A stretch of DNA of 64,000 nucleotides from Pseudorhodoferax aquiterrae (GTDB lineage: Bacteria; Pseudomonadota; Gammaproteobacteria; Burkholderiales; Burkholderiaceae_C), in assembly GCF_014652235.1 (NCBI RefSeq), contig NZ_BMYK01000005.1, positions 62,001-126,000 on the forward strand, given 5' to 3'. How positions within the stretch are numbered: the first letter of the stretch is position 1; every line of letters starts with the position of its first letter. Positions 1-10,700 of the stretch are shown here, in pieces. Position numbers and translations under genes: made by a program. Below the pieces are notes generated by a model, which saw only the letters and a program-made list of their open reading frames with translations, was not told the origin of the DNA and searched no databases.

Positions 1-720
1 GGCCTCGAGCTTCTCGGTGTTGATGACCGCGCTCTTCCAGCTCAAAGGGATCGCGCCGCCCGTGTAGCCGGTGCCGCCGCCGCGCGGGATGATGGTCAGG
101 CCCAGTTCGATGCAGGCCGCGACCATGCCAGCCATCTCGGCCTCCGTGTCGGGCGTCAGCACCACGAACGGGTACTCGACGCGCCAGTCCGTCGCGTCCG
201 TCACATGGGCCACACGGGCCATGCCGTCGAACTTGATGTTGTCCTTGGCGGTGAGCTTTTGCAGTGCGCGGCGCGCGCGCCGGCGCAGCGTGGCGATCTC
301 GGCGAAATCGGCGTCGAAGCGGGCCACGGCCTGGCGCGCGACCTCCAGCAGCTCGCCCACCAGCGCGTCCCGCGCGGGGTCGGCCTGCGGTGTGCGGCGT
401 TCCTCGGCGGCGGCCAGCCGGTGCTGCAGCGCCTGCACCAGCAGGGCGCGGCGCTTGGGGTTGTCCAGCAGGTCGTCCTGCAGATAGGGGTTGCGCTGCA
501 CGACCCAGATGTCGCCCAGCACCTCGTAGAGCATGCGGGCGGACCGGCCCGTGCGGCGCTCGCCGCGCAGGGTCTGCACCAGCTCCCAGGCGCGCGCACC
601 CAGCAAGCGCACCACGATCTCGCGGTCGGAGAAGGAGGTGTAGTTGTAGGGAATCTCGCGCAGGCGCTGCTGGTCCTCTGCGGGCGTCAGCAGCTGGTTC
701 AGGGTGTTCGGGGCGTTCAT
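1..720 (-). CDS. FAD-binding oxidase (DUF3683-type, D-lactate/glycolate dehydrogenase-like), N-terminal part
   Basis: Only the first 240 residues are inside the window; the frame stays open to base 1. The start is the ATG at 720 ([11 protein letters not shown]). The N-terminal 170 residues resemble the DUF3683 region found in very large (about 1300 residue) betaproteobacterial FAD/FeS oxidoreductases. From about residue 212 the glycine-rich [11 protein letters not shown] segment is the pyrophosphate-binding loop of the FAD_binding_4 (PCMH/VAO-type) fold. Such proteins normally continue with an FAD-oxidase C domain and Fe-S cluster modules, which lie outside the window. Likely role: flavin-dependent oxidation of a 2-hydroxy acid with electrons passed to the respiratory chain (family inference; substrate unknown). 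Transcribed away from ugpB with a 188-base divergent gap. Confidence 0.85.
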   Translation of the reverse strand, partial: MNAPNTLNQLLTPAEDQQRLREIPYNYTSFSDREIVVRLLGARAWELVQTLRGERRTGRSARMLYEVLGDIWVVQRNPYLQDDLLDNPKRRALLVQALQHRLAAAEERRTPQADPARDALVGELLEVARQAVARFDADFAEIATLRRRARRALQKLTAKDNIKFDGMARVAHVTDATDWRVEYPFVVLTPDTEAEMAGMVAACIELGLTIIPRGGGTGYTGGAIPLSWKSAVINTEKLEA

Positions 721-835
721 CGAGGGGGTCGTGCTGGAGCCGCCGGCCCTGTGCAGGCGGGCGTGGATGTTACCGCAGCGCAACAATCGGCGCCCTGATC
801 CGTGCAGCCCATGGAAAGCCCGCATGGGCGCATGA

Positions 836-868
836 CAGTCACTGCGCTTAAATCGTTTTGTCACATGG
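836..868 (+). promoter_or_regulatory. possible PhoB-like direct repeat upstream of ugpB
   Basis: Two GTCAC pentamers (838-842 and 860-864) lie on the same strand exactly 22 bases apart, with TAAAT between them. This is the helical spacing of a Pho box (11-base repeats of CTGTCAT type). The middle repeat does not match the consensus, and no good -10 hexamer is seen at the expected place. In Escherichia coli the ugp operon is PhoB-controlled, which is why this was examined. Treat as a weak candidate. Confidence 0.25.
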
Positions 869-908
869 CGGGACTAGCCTGCCGCCTTTCTTTTATTTCG
901 GAGCATCC

Positions 909-2216
909 ATGAAGAAGACCTTTGCCCTGGCAGCCCTGGCCGCCGCAGCGTTCACGCTGCCGGCCCAGGCCCAGACCGAGATCCAGTGGTGGCACGCCAT
1001 GAGCGGGCCGCTGGGCGAATGGGTCAACGACCTGGCCAAGCAGTTCAACGCGAGCCAGAGCGAGTACAAGGTCGTGCCGACCTACAAGGGCCAGTACGAC
1101 GAGACGCTGACCGCCGGCGTCGCCGCCTTCCGCGCCGGCAACGCGCCGCACATCCTGCAGGTCTTCGAGGTCGGCACCGCCACCATGATGGCCTCCAAGG
1201 GCGTGATCAAGCCGGTCGGTGAGATCATGAAGGAGTCGGGTGCCAAGTTCGACCAGAACGCCTACATCTCCGCTGTCGCCGGCTACTACACCGCGCCCAA
1301 CGGCCAGATGCTGAGCTTCCCGTTCAACAGCTCCACCACGATCTTCTATTACAACAAGGACGCCTTCAAGGCCGCGGGCCTGGACCCCAACAAGGCGCCG
1401 ACCACCTGGCCCGAGGTCGTGGCCGCCGCCGCCAAGCTCAAGGCCAGCGGCCACAAGTGCCCCTTCACCACGAGCTGGGTCAGCTGGACGCAGCTGGAGA
1501 GCTTCTCGGCCTGGCACAACACGCTGTACGCCACGCTCAACAACGGTTTCGGCGGCACCGCCACGCGCCTGGCCTTCAACTCGCCGCTGCATGTGCGCCA
1601 CTTCGAGAACCTGGCCAACATGTCGCAGCAGGGCCTGTTCGTCTACAAGGGCCGCAACAACACGCCCGACGCCTCCTTCCCCTCGGGCGAGTGCGCGATG
1701 ATGACGGGCTCCTCGGGCCTGTACGCGCGCGTGGCCAAGGACGCCAAGTTCGCCTATGGCATCGGTGCGCTGCCCTATTACCCCGACGTGGCCGGCGCGC
1801 CGCAGAACACCGTGATCGGTGGCGCCAGCCTGTGGGCGCTGGGCGGCAAGAAGCCGGCCGAGTACAAGGGCGTGGCCGCGTTCTTCAGCTTCCTGTCGAA
1901 CGCCGAGGTGCAGTCCGCCAGCCACAAGCGCACGGGCTACCTGCCGGTGACGATGGCCGCCTACGAGCTGACCGAGAAGTCGGGCTTCTACAAGCAGAAC
2001 CCGGGCACCGACGTGGCCGTCACGCAGATGATCCGCAAGACCACCGACAAGTCGCGCGGCATCCGCCTCGGAAACTTCCTGCAGATCCGCACCATCGTCG
2101 ACGAGGAAGCCGAGCAGATCTGGAGCGGCAAGCAGAGCGCCAAGCAGGCGCTAGACAACGCCGTCAAGCGCGGCAACGAGCAGCTCGAGCGCTTCGAGCG
2201 CGCGAACAAGGGCTGA
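909..2216 (+). CDS. ugpB: sn-glycerol-3-phosphate ABC transporter, periplasmic binding protein
   Basis: 435 residues, the usual UgpB length. The start at 909 ([10 protein letters not shown]) is chosen over an upstream GTG at 858. It gives a clean Sec signal peptide (KK, hydrophobic core, AQA cleavage near residue 21) and has GGAG a few bases upstream. The mature protein opens with [18 protein letters not shown], the family hallmark. It should capture glycerol-3-phosphate and glycerophosphodiesters in the periplasm and deliver them to UgpAE. First gene of ugpBAEC-ugpQ, which supplies phosphate and glycerol backbone. A 73-base gap with a strong hairpin separates it from ugpA, consistent with more binding protein than permease being made. 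Confidence 0.96.
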   Translation: MKKTFALAALAAAAFTLPAQAQTEIQWWHAMSGPLGEWVNDLAKQFNASQSEYKVVPTYKGQYDETLTAGVAAFRAGNAPHILQVFEVGTATMMASKGVIKPVGEIMKESGAKFDQNAYISAVAGYYTAPNGQMLSFPFNSSTTIFYYNKDAFKAAGLDPNKAPTTWPEVVAAAAKLKASGHKCPFTTSWVSWTQLESFSAWHNTLYATLNNGFGGTATRLAFNSPLHVRHFENLANMSQQGLFVYKGRNNTPDASFPSGECAMMTGSSGLYARVAKDAKFAYGIGALPYYPDVAGAPQNTVIGGASLWALGGKKPAEYKGVAAFFSFLSNAEVQSASHKRTGYLPVTMAAYELTEKSGFYKQNPGTDVAVTQMIRKTTDKSRGIRLGNFLQIRTIVDEEAEQIWSGKQSAKQALDNAVKRGNEQLERFERANKG

Positions 2217-2235
2217 GCGGGCCGCTACACTCGCC

Positions 2236-2262
2236 GGCCGCGGTGCAGGGGGCGCCGCGGCC
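2236..2262 (+). repeat. intercistronic hairpin between ugpB and ugpA
   Basis: A perfect 8-base inverted repeat, GGCCGCGG (2236-2243) and CCGCGGCC (2255-2262), flanks an 11-base loop 19 bases after the ugpB stop. No T-run follows, so it is not a classical terminator. Stem-loops behind binding-protein genes in ABC operons (for example malE) stabilise the upstream message and lower downstream expression; the same role is inferred here. Confidence 0.6.
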
Positions 2263-2289
2263 AACCCGTTTCCCGAAGACGACGACTCC

Positions 2290-3171
2290 ATGGAAAAACG
2301 CGTGCTGTTCCGCTCGGCCTGGCTGCCCTGGCTGCTGGTCGCGCCGCAGATGGTCGTCGTGCTGGTGTTCTTCTTCTGGCCGGCCAGCCAAGCCATCGTG
2401 CAGTCGCTGCAGACCGAGGACGCGTTCGGCACCTCCACGGTCTGGGTCGGGCTGGACAACTTCGTCCATCTGTTCAAGGACGCTGCCTACCTGCAGTCCT
2501 TCCAGGTCACGGCGCTGTTCTCGGTGCTCGTGGCGGGCCTGGGCATCGCCGTGTCGCTGGTGCTGGCCGTGTTCGCCGACCGCATCCTGCGCGGCGCACT
2601 GGTGTACAAGACCTTTCTGATCATTCCCTACGCCGTCGCGCCGGCCGTGGCCGGCGTGCTGTGGGTGTTCATGTTCTCGCCCAGCATCGGCATCGTGGCC
2701 TACGGCCTGCGCGGCCTGGGCTACGACTGGAACCACTTGCTGAACTCCGGCCACGCGCTCACGCTGATCGTGGTGGCCGCGGTCTGGAAGCAGATCTCCT
2801 ACAACTTCCTGTTCTTCCTGGCAGGCCTGCAGTCCATCCCCAAGGCGCTGATCGAGGCCGCCGCCATCGACGGCGCGGGCCCGGTGCGCCGGTTCCTCTC
2901 GATCCAGCTGCCGTTGCTGTCGCCCACCACGTTCTTCCTCTTGGTCATCAACGTGGTCTACGCCTTCTTCGACACCTTCGCGATCGTGCACGCGACGACC
3001 GAGGGCGGGCCGGGCCGCGACACCTCCATCCTGGTCTACAAGGTCTGGCACGACGGCTTCAAGGCATTGGACCTGGGCGGCTCGGCCGCGCAGTCGGTGG
3101 TGCTGATGGTGATCGTCGTGGTGCTGACCGTCATCCAGTTCCGCTACGTCGAGAAGAAGGTGAACTACTGA
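2290..3171 (+). CDS. ugpA: sn-glycerol-3-phosphate ABC transporter, permease subunit
   Basis: 293 residues with about six hydrophobic membrane segments, starting [17 protein letters not shown]. Near residue 188 the EAAAIDGAG segment followed by PLLSP is the EAA loop that docks onto the ATPase, typical of MalF-type carbohydrate (CUT1) permeases. It pairs with UgpE to form the inner-membrane channel. The gene follows ugpB after a hairpin-containing gap and ends one base before the ugpE start, so the two permease genes are translationally linked. Family and order make the assignment secure. Confidence 0.95.
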   Translation: MEKRVLFRSAWLPWLLVAPQMVVVLVFFFWPASQAIVQSLQTEDAFGTSTVWVGLDNFVHLFKDAAYLQSFQVTALFSVLVAGLGIAVSLVLAVFADRILRGALVYKTFLIIPYAVAPAVAGVLWVFMFSPSIGIVAYGLRGLGYDWNHLLNSGHALTLIVVAAVWKQISYNFLFFLAGLQSIPKALIEAAAIDGAGPVRRFLSIQLPLLSPTTFFLLVINVVYAFFDTFAIVHATTEGGPGRDTSILVYKVWHDGFKALDLGGSAAQSVVLMVIVVVLTVIQFRYVEKKVNY

Positions 3172-3172
3172 C

Positions 3173-4024
3173 ATGGTCGAGCGCCGCCCCTTGCTGACCT
3201 TGCTCTCGCACCTGGTGCTGGTGCTCGGCATCATCATCGTCGCCTTCCCGATCTACCTGGCTTTCGTGGCCTCCACGCACACGCGCGACGAGATCGTGCA
3301 GGTGCCCATGCCCATCACGCCCGGCAGCCACATGGTGGAGAACTACACCGCGGCGCTGACCGGCACCGGCTCGACCCAGGGCTCGGCTGCGCCGGTCGGC
3401 CGCATGATGTGGGTCAGCCTGGTCACGGCGCTGGTCATCAGCCTCGGAAAGATCGCGATCTCGCTGCTCTCGGCCTTCGCCATCGTCTACTTCCGCTTCC
3501 CGTTCAAGAAGCTCGTCTTCTGGATGATCTTCATCACGCTGATGCTGCCGGTGGAGGTGCGCATCCTGCCCACCTACAAGGTCCTGTCGGACCTGAACAT
3601 GCTCAACACCTACGCGGGGCTCACGGTGCCGCTGATCGCCTCGGCCACGGCCACCTTCCTGTTCCGGCAGTTCTTCCTGACCGTGCCCGATGAACTGGTC
3701 GAGGCCGCGCGCATCGACGGCGCCGGGCCCATGCGCTTCTTCAAGGACGTGCTGGTGCCGCTGTCGCAGACCTCGATCGCGGCGCTGTTCGTGATCCAGT
3801 TCATCTACGGCTGGAACCAGTACCTGTGGCCGCTGCTGGCCACGACCACCGAGGACATGTACCCCATCGTCATCGGCATCAAGCGCATGATTGCCAGCGG
3901 CGACGCGGCCACCGACTGGAACATCATCATGGCCACGGCCATCCTGGCCATGCTGCCGCCGGCGCTGGTCGTGGTGCTCATGCAGAAGTGGTTCGTCAAG
4001 GGCCTGGTCGATACCGAGAAGTAA
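3173..4024 (+). CDS. ugpE: sn-glycerol-3-phosphate ABC transporter, permease subunit
   Basis: 283 residues ([17 protein letters not shown]), six predicted membrane helices, MalG-like. The EAA loop (EAARIDGAG) lies near residue 176. The first periplasmic loop ([18 protein letters not shown]) matches the UgpE family, with the typical ENY(T)AALTG segment after it. It forms the second half of the transmembrane channel with UgpA. Six bases separate its stop from the ugpC start. Confidence 0.95.
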   Translation: MVERRPLLTLLSHLVLVLGIIIVAFPIYLAFVASTHTRDEIVQVPMPITPGSHMVENYTAALTGTGSTQGSAAPVGRMMWVSLVTALVISLGKIAISLLSAFAIVYFRFPFKKLVFWMIFITLMLPVEVRILPTYKVLSDLNMLNTYAGLTVPLIASATATFLFRQFFLTVPDELVEAARIDGAGPMRFFKDVLVPLSQTSIAALFVIQFIYGWNQYLWPLLATTTEDMYPIVIGIKRMIASGDAATDWNIIMATAILAMLPPALVVVLMQKWFVKGLVDTEK

Positions 4025-4030
4025 GAACAC

Positions 4031-5091
<1,061 letters not shown>

Positions 5092-5092
<1 letters not shown>

Positions 5093-5832
5093 TGGCCAAG
5101 CCCTGGCCGTACCCCACCTGGGTCGCGCACCGCGGCGCCGGCAAGCTGGCGCCCGAGAACACGTTGGCTGCGTTCCGCTTGGGCGCTGCGCACGGCTACC
5201 GCATGTTCGAGTGCGACGTGAAGCTCAGCGCCGACGGCGTGCCCTTTCTGCTGCACGATGCGACGCTGGAACGCACGACCAACGGCGAGGGCCAGGCCGG
5301 CGACAAGCCCTGGGGCGAACTCGCGCAGCTGGATGCCGGCGGCTGGCATTCGCGCGCCTATGCGGGCGAGCCGCTGCCCACGCTGGCCGGCATCGCGCGC
5401 TTCTGTCTGGCCAACGGCCTGCTGCTCAACATCGAGATCAAGCCCACGCCGGGTGCCGAGGCCGCGACCGGCGCCGCCGTGGCGGACGCCGCTGCCGCCC
5501 TGTGGGCCGGCCAGCCTGTGCAGCCGCTGTTGACCTCGTTCCAGGTGGCGTCCCTGCAGGCGGCCCAGGCGGCCCAGCCGGCGCTGCCGCGCGGGCTGCT
5601 GCTCGACGCGTTGACCGCGGACTGGGCGCAGACCGCCACCGACCTGGGTTGCCAGGTGCTGGTCTGCAAACACAGCCTGTGGACGGCCGTGCTGGCGCAA
5701 CAGGCGCAGGCCGCCGGCCTGCGAATGGCCAGCTACACCGTGAACGACGAGGCCGAGGCGCAACGTTTGTGCGCGCTTGGCGAGCACACCGTCATCACCG
5801 ACCGCGTCGATCTGTTTGCTCCTGCGCGCTAA
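5092..5832 (+). CDS. ugpQ: glycerophosphodiester phosphodiesterase
   Basis: 246 residues from the ATG that overlaps the ugpC stop (TGATG); a GTG one codon earlier is also possible. GDPD-family motifs are clear: AHRGAG with PENTLAAF near the N terminus (catalytic His), ECDVKLSADGVPFLLHD (metal-binding Glu/Asp and second catalytic His) and IEIKP. It hydrolyses glycerophosphodiesters imported by UgpBAEC to glycerol-3-phosphate and an alcohol. No signal peptide, so cytoplasmic, as for E. coli UgpQ. Last gene of the operon; no clear terminator follows in the 175-base gap. Confidence 0.94.
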
Positions 5833-6007
5833 CGCGCCCACGTAGGTGTAACGGTGGAGAACTGCGTGATAAATCGCTCACTTTTCATGCCAAAGAACGT
5901 TTGAATTTGCTATCGTCATGCGCGGGTGCAGGAGTGTGTACTGGCGCATCGACAGATCGGGATCCATTCCGCTCGCATGCGCTTCGCAGAGGAAAGGGTT
6001 CTCGCGC

Positions 6008-7783
6008 ATGGTCGCAGCAGAGAAGTTTCAGGCCCGTGCATTGCAGGTGCTGCGGAGCAGCCGCATCTTCGGCCAGCTCGATGAGGAGGTGCTGCACGAC
6101 CTCGCGCGTTTTCTGGTGCGGCAGGACGTGCCGGGCGGCCACCAGGTGCTGCGCGAGGGCGCCCCGTCGGACAGCATGCTGATCCTGCTCAGCGGACGTC
6201 TGCGGGTGTCGCGCACCAACCCCGACGGCAGCCTCTTGCTCTACAACGAGATCAGCGTCGGCGAGGGCGTGGGCGAGACCGGCATGATCCTGCAGCAGCC
6301 GCGCACGGCCGACGTGACGGCGGTGCGCGACTCCACGCTGGCGGTGCTGCGCAGCGCCGATTTCGAGGCCTTGCTCAAGCTGCGGCCTCTCGCGGTGAAC
6401 CGCGTGTTCTCACAGGCCATCTACAACCACCTGCGCCACGGCGCGCAGGTCACGCGGCGGGCTTTCGCCCAGTCCTTCGTGGTGGTGCCGCTGCACCTCG
6501 ATGCACAGGCCGGGGCCGTGGCGCGCGCGCTGACGGCCGCCTTCGCCAAGACCGGGCGCGCGCGGCACCTGCCGCCGCCCGCCAACGGCGCCCCGGAAGA
6601 AGGCCAGGGCGATGCGCTGGACGAGCAGTTCGACCACCTGGTCTACGAGGCCGAGGCCCAGGCCACGGAGTGGACGCGCCGCGCCTTCCGCCAGGCCGAC
6701 CAGGTCATCTACGTGGCCCGGGCCGACGGCGCCCTGGCCGTCGGCGAGCTCGAGCAGCAACTGGCGCGCGAGCCGGGCTATGCACTCAAGCGCAAGCACC
6801 TGGTGGTCATGCACCCGGCCGATGCGCAGGCGCCGCGCGAGGTGCGGCGCTGGCTCGCCGGCCGGGCCTGCGAGCGCGTCTACCCGCTGCGCGCCGACCA
6901 TGTGGAGGACTTCGCGCGGCTCGCGCGTTTCCTGACCGGCAACGCCGTCGGCGTGGTGCTGGGCGGCGGCGGCGCCCGCGGCTACGCCCACCTGGGCATC
7001 CTGCGCGCGCTGCACGAGGCCGGCATCCCGATCGACATGGTGGGCGGCAACAGCATGGGCGCTCTGGTCGGCGCGCAGTACGCCTGCGACGTGCCGCTGG
7101 AGGAGATCATGCGCAACACCCAGGCCTTCGCGGCCGGCGGCGAGCGGCTGACGCTGCCGCTGATCTCGCTGGTCTCGGGCTTCCGCGTCGAACGCGACCT
7201 GCGCAAGATGTTCGGCGAGCGCAGCGTCGACAGCCTGTGGCGGCCGTTCTTCGCCGCGGCCTGCAATCTCTCCAAGGGCCACACCACGGTGCAGGACACC
7301 GGACCGCTCTGGAAGGCGGTGCTGGCCAGCAATTCGCCGGCCGGGCTGTTCCCGCCCGTGCTGCACAGGGGCGACCTGCTGGTGGACGGCGCCATCCTGG
7401 AGAACGTGCCGGTGGATGCCATGCGCATGCGCCTGGGCACGCCGCTGGAACGCCGGCGCGGCAACGGCACCATCATCGCCATCGACGTGGACGTGCAGGA
7501 GGACCTGGCCGTCGCGCAGGACCTGGCCCGCCTGTCGCGCCGCAGCGCGCTCAAGGGCATGCTGGCCCGCAATCCCACGCAGCCGGGCATCGTCGAGATC
7601 CTGTACCGGGCCGGCCACATCGGTGGCCTGCACAAGCGCGCCGCGACCGTGGCGCAGGCCGATCACTACCTGGAGCCGCCCGTGGCCGAGTATTCGATGA
7701 TGGACCACAAGCGGGCGCCGGAGATCGTCGAGGCCGGTTACCGCTACGCCGTGGAGAGGATCGCGCAATGGACGCGCCCGTAG
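6008..7783 (+). CDS. patatin-like phospholipase with N-terminal cyclic-nucleotide-binding domain
   Basis: 591 residues from the ATG at 6008, which has GAGGAAAGG just upstream; the longer frame from 5918 lacks such a site. Residues about 15-130 form a Crp-type cyclic-nucleotide-binding domain (FGQLDEEVLHDLARFL, then GEGVGETGMI). The middle (about 150-300) is the linker seen in NTE-like proteins. The patatin domain starts with the oxyanion loop GGGGARGYAHLG (about 319). The nucleophile is Ser349 in GNSMG and the dyad partner Asp460 in VDGAI. The predicted activity is serine acyl-hydrolase on phospholipid or lysophospholipid. It overlaps the NRPS gene by 16 bases, so the two are probably co-expressed. 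Natural ligand and lipid substrate cannot be read from sequence. Confidence 0.9.
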   Translation: MVAAEKFQARALQVLRSSRIFGQLDEEVLHDLARFLVRQDVPGGHQVLREGAPSDSMLILLSGRLRVSRTNPDGSLLLYNEISVGEGVGETGMILQQPRTADVTAVRDSTLAVLRSADFEALLKLRPLAVNRVFSQAIYNHLRHGAQVTRRAFAQSFVVVPLHLDAQAGAVARALTAAFAKTGRARHLPPPANGAPEEGQGDALDEQFDHLVYEAEAQATEWTRRAFRQADQVIYVARADGALAVGELEQQLAREPGYALKRKHLVVMHPADAQAPREVRRWLAGRACERVYPLRADHVEDFARLARFLTGNAVGVVLGGGGARGYAHLGILRALHEAGIPIDMVGGNSMGALVGAQYACDVPLEEIMRNTQAFAAGGERLTLPLISLVSGFRVERDLRKMFGERSVDSLWRPFFAAACNLSKGHTTVQDTGPLWKAVLASNSPAGLFPPVLHRGDLLVDGAILENVPVDAMRMRLGTPLERRRGNGTIIAIDVDVQEDLAVAQDLARLSRRSALKGMLARNPTQPGIVEILYRAGHIGGLHKRAATVAQADHYLEPPVAEYSMMDHKRAPEIVEAGYRYAVERIAQWTRP

Positions 7784-10700
7784 CCCTGGCCGAACCCCGC
7801 ACCGACAGCGAGACCAAGGACGCTCTGGCGCTGTCGCTGAGCCAGCGCGAGGTCTGGCTCGACCAGCGCGCCTGGCCCGGCAGCGCCCACCTGAACATTG
7901 GCGGCGGCGCCTTCCTGGTCGGCCTGCTCGACCTGGCCGTGTTCCGCCGCGCGCTCGCCCACCTGGTGGCCGAGAACGAAGCGCTGCGCCTGGCGCCGCT
8001 GCCGGACGGCCGCCAGCGCCTGCTGGCGCCGACCGAGGAGCCAGCGCTGGAAGTGGTGGACCTGGGCGACACCGAGGACCCCAAGGAGGCCATGCGCCGC
8101 TGGTGGCAGCAGCGCATGACCGAGCCCTTCGTGCTGGACGGCCGTTCGCCCTGGCGCTTCGCGCTGCTGCGCGCTTCCGACCAGCTGCACGGGCTGACCA
8201 TCCAGTTCCACCACCTGGTCATGGACGGCTGGGGCACCTCGCAGGTGATGCGGCGCTGGGCCGAGATCCACAACGCGCTGCTGGCCGGCGAGCCGCCGCC
8301 GCTGTCCTCGGTGCCGCACTACAGCACCTTCATCGCCGAGTCCAACGCCTACCGCAGCTCCGAGGGCTTCGAGCGCGACAAGCGCTACTGGCGCGAGCGC
8401 ATCCCGGAACTGCCCACGCCGCTGATCGAGCGGCGCTTCAGCCAGGCCCGGCCCGATACGCTGCCGCCGGCCAGCCTGGCCTTCCACCGCGTGCCGCGCG
8501 CCGACTACGAGCGCCTGCGTCGCCACGCGACGGAGCAGGGCCAGACCGTGTTCAACCTGGTGCTGGCCGCGCTGGTGCTGTACTTCGCGCGGATCTGCGA
8601 GCGCAGCGACGTGATCGTCGGCGTGCCCAGCCTGAACCGCGGCGGGCGCCGCTACACCGACACGCTGGGTATGTTCGTCGGCGTGGTGCCGATCCGCATC
8701 GAGCTCACGCCGCAGATGCCGGTGGCCGAGCTCATCGCCAACGTCGGCGCGTCCATGCGGGCGGCGCTGCGTCATCCGCGCTACCCGATCAGCGAGCTCG
8801 GCCGCGAGCTGCAGATGATCCGCGCCAACCGCGACGGCCTGTTCGACGTGCTGCTCTCGTTCGAGCGGCAGGACTATGCCGTCTCCTTCGGTGCGGCCCA
8901 GCTGGTCGAGTCGCGCCAGCTGTTCTCGGGCGTGGCGCGCTTCCCGCTGGGCGTGACGGTCTGCGAATTCCATCCGACCCAGGACGTGGAGCTGGCGCTG
9001 GAGGCCAGTGCCGCCTGCTTCTCGGCGGGCGAAACCGAACTGCTGGGCCGGCGCGTGTGGCACCTGGTCGAGGCCATCATGGCCGCGGCGCCCGGCGCCA
9101 GCGTGGACAGCATCGAGCTGCTGCCGCCCGAGGAACGCTGGCACGTGGTCTCGGGCCAGCACAAGGACGTGGCCTGGCACCAGGTGGTGCTGCCCTTCGT
9201 GAACCTGTTCGAGTACCAGGCCGCACTGCGGCCCGAGGCCGTGGCCCTGGTCTGGGACGGTGGCAGCCTGGACTACCTGGCGCTGGACCGGCATGCCAAC
9301 CGGCTGGCAAGGCAACTGGTCGAGCGCGGTGCCGGGCGCGACGTGGTCGTCGCCATGGCGCTGGAACGCTCGCCCGAACTGGTGGTCAGCCTGCTGGCCA
9401 TCGCCAAGGCCGGCGCGGCCTTCCTGCCGCTGGACGTGGACGCGCCGCTGGCGCGCCTGGCGTCCATCCTGCAGGAGAGCGGGGCCGCCGCCCTGGTGAT
9501 CCAGCCGCGCCATGCCGACCGGCTGGGCGGCCTGCACGGCAACACGCTGGTGCTGGACCCGCTGGGCGAGGAACTGTTCGACGTCAACGCGACCGACCTG
9601 CCGCCGCGCCGGCCGGCGGCCTCGGACCTGGCCTATGTGCTGTTCACTTCCGGCTCGACCGGACGGCCCAAGGGCGTGGCCATCGAGCACGGCATGCTGT
9701 CGCGCCGGCTCATGTGGCTGTCGCGCGCCTGGGCGGTGGACGCGCGCGACCGCTCCGGCCAGGGCACGCAGGCCACGTTCGACCCCTCGCTGATCGAGCT
9801 GCTGCTGCCGCTGATCCACGGCGCCAGCGTGGCGCTGCCGCCGCCGGGCCGGCTGCTGCCCGAGATGCTGGCCGATTTCGCGCTGCGCCATGGCGTGACC
9901 TTCATGGCCTTCGTGCCGTCCACGCTGGCGCGCTTCCTCGACGCCGCAGCCGGCCGCCCGGGCCTCAAGCTGCGCGTGGCCTGCTGTGGCGGCGAGGTGC
10001 TGCCGCCGGAACTGGCCAGCCGCTTCATCGGCGTGACGGGCGGACGTCTGTTCAACGTCTACGGGCCGACCGAGGCCACCATCTTCGCCACGGCCTGGGA
10101 GTGCGAGGCGCAGCGCAGCCATGCGGCGCTGCCGATCGGCCGGCCCATCGACGACACCCGCATCTACGTGCTGGACGCCGGCCTGCGGCCCTTGCCGCTG
10201 GGGGTGGCCGGCGAGATCTTCATCGGTGGCGCGGCCGTGGCGCGCGGCTACCTGCACCGGCCCGAGCTGGATGCGCAGGCCTTCGTGCCCGACCCTTTCC
10301 ACGCCGGCGAGCGCATGTACCGCACGGGCGACCGCGGCTGGCTGGCCAGCGATGGCCACCTGCACTTCGTCGGCCGGCTGGACCGCCAGGTCAAGCTGCG
10401 CGGCTACCGCATCGAGCTCGGCGAAATCGAATCGGCCTTGTTGGCCATCGACGGCGTGGTCCAGGCCGCCGCGGCCTTGCGCGAACTGCGCGGCAAGCCC
10501 GCCATCCACGCCTGGGCGCAGGCGCCAGGGCAGAGCGCCGAGCGCCTGCACGCCTTGCTGCGCGCACGCCTGCCCGACTACATGCTGCCGGCCAGCATCA
10601 CGCTGTTGTCCGAGCTGCCGTCCAGCGGCACCGGCAAGATCGACTACAAGCAGCTGCCGGACCCGGTGGCGCAGCCCAGCGCAGGCGCGCGCGCCCCGGC

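Noticed and set aside
6670-7767. N-terminal extension of the NRPS frame
   Set aside because: Arg/Ala-rich sequence in the +1 frame of the patatin gene. The conserved condensation domain begins after the ATG at 7768.
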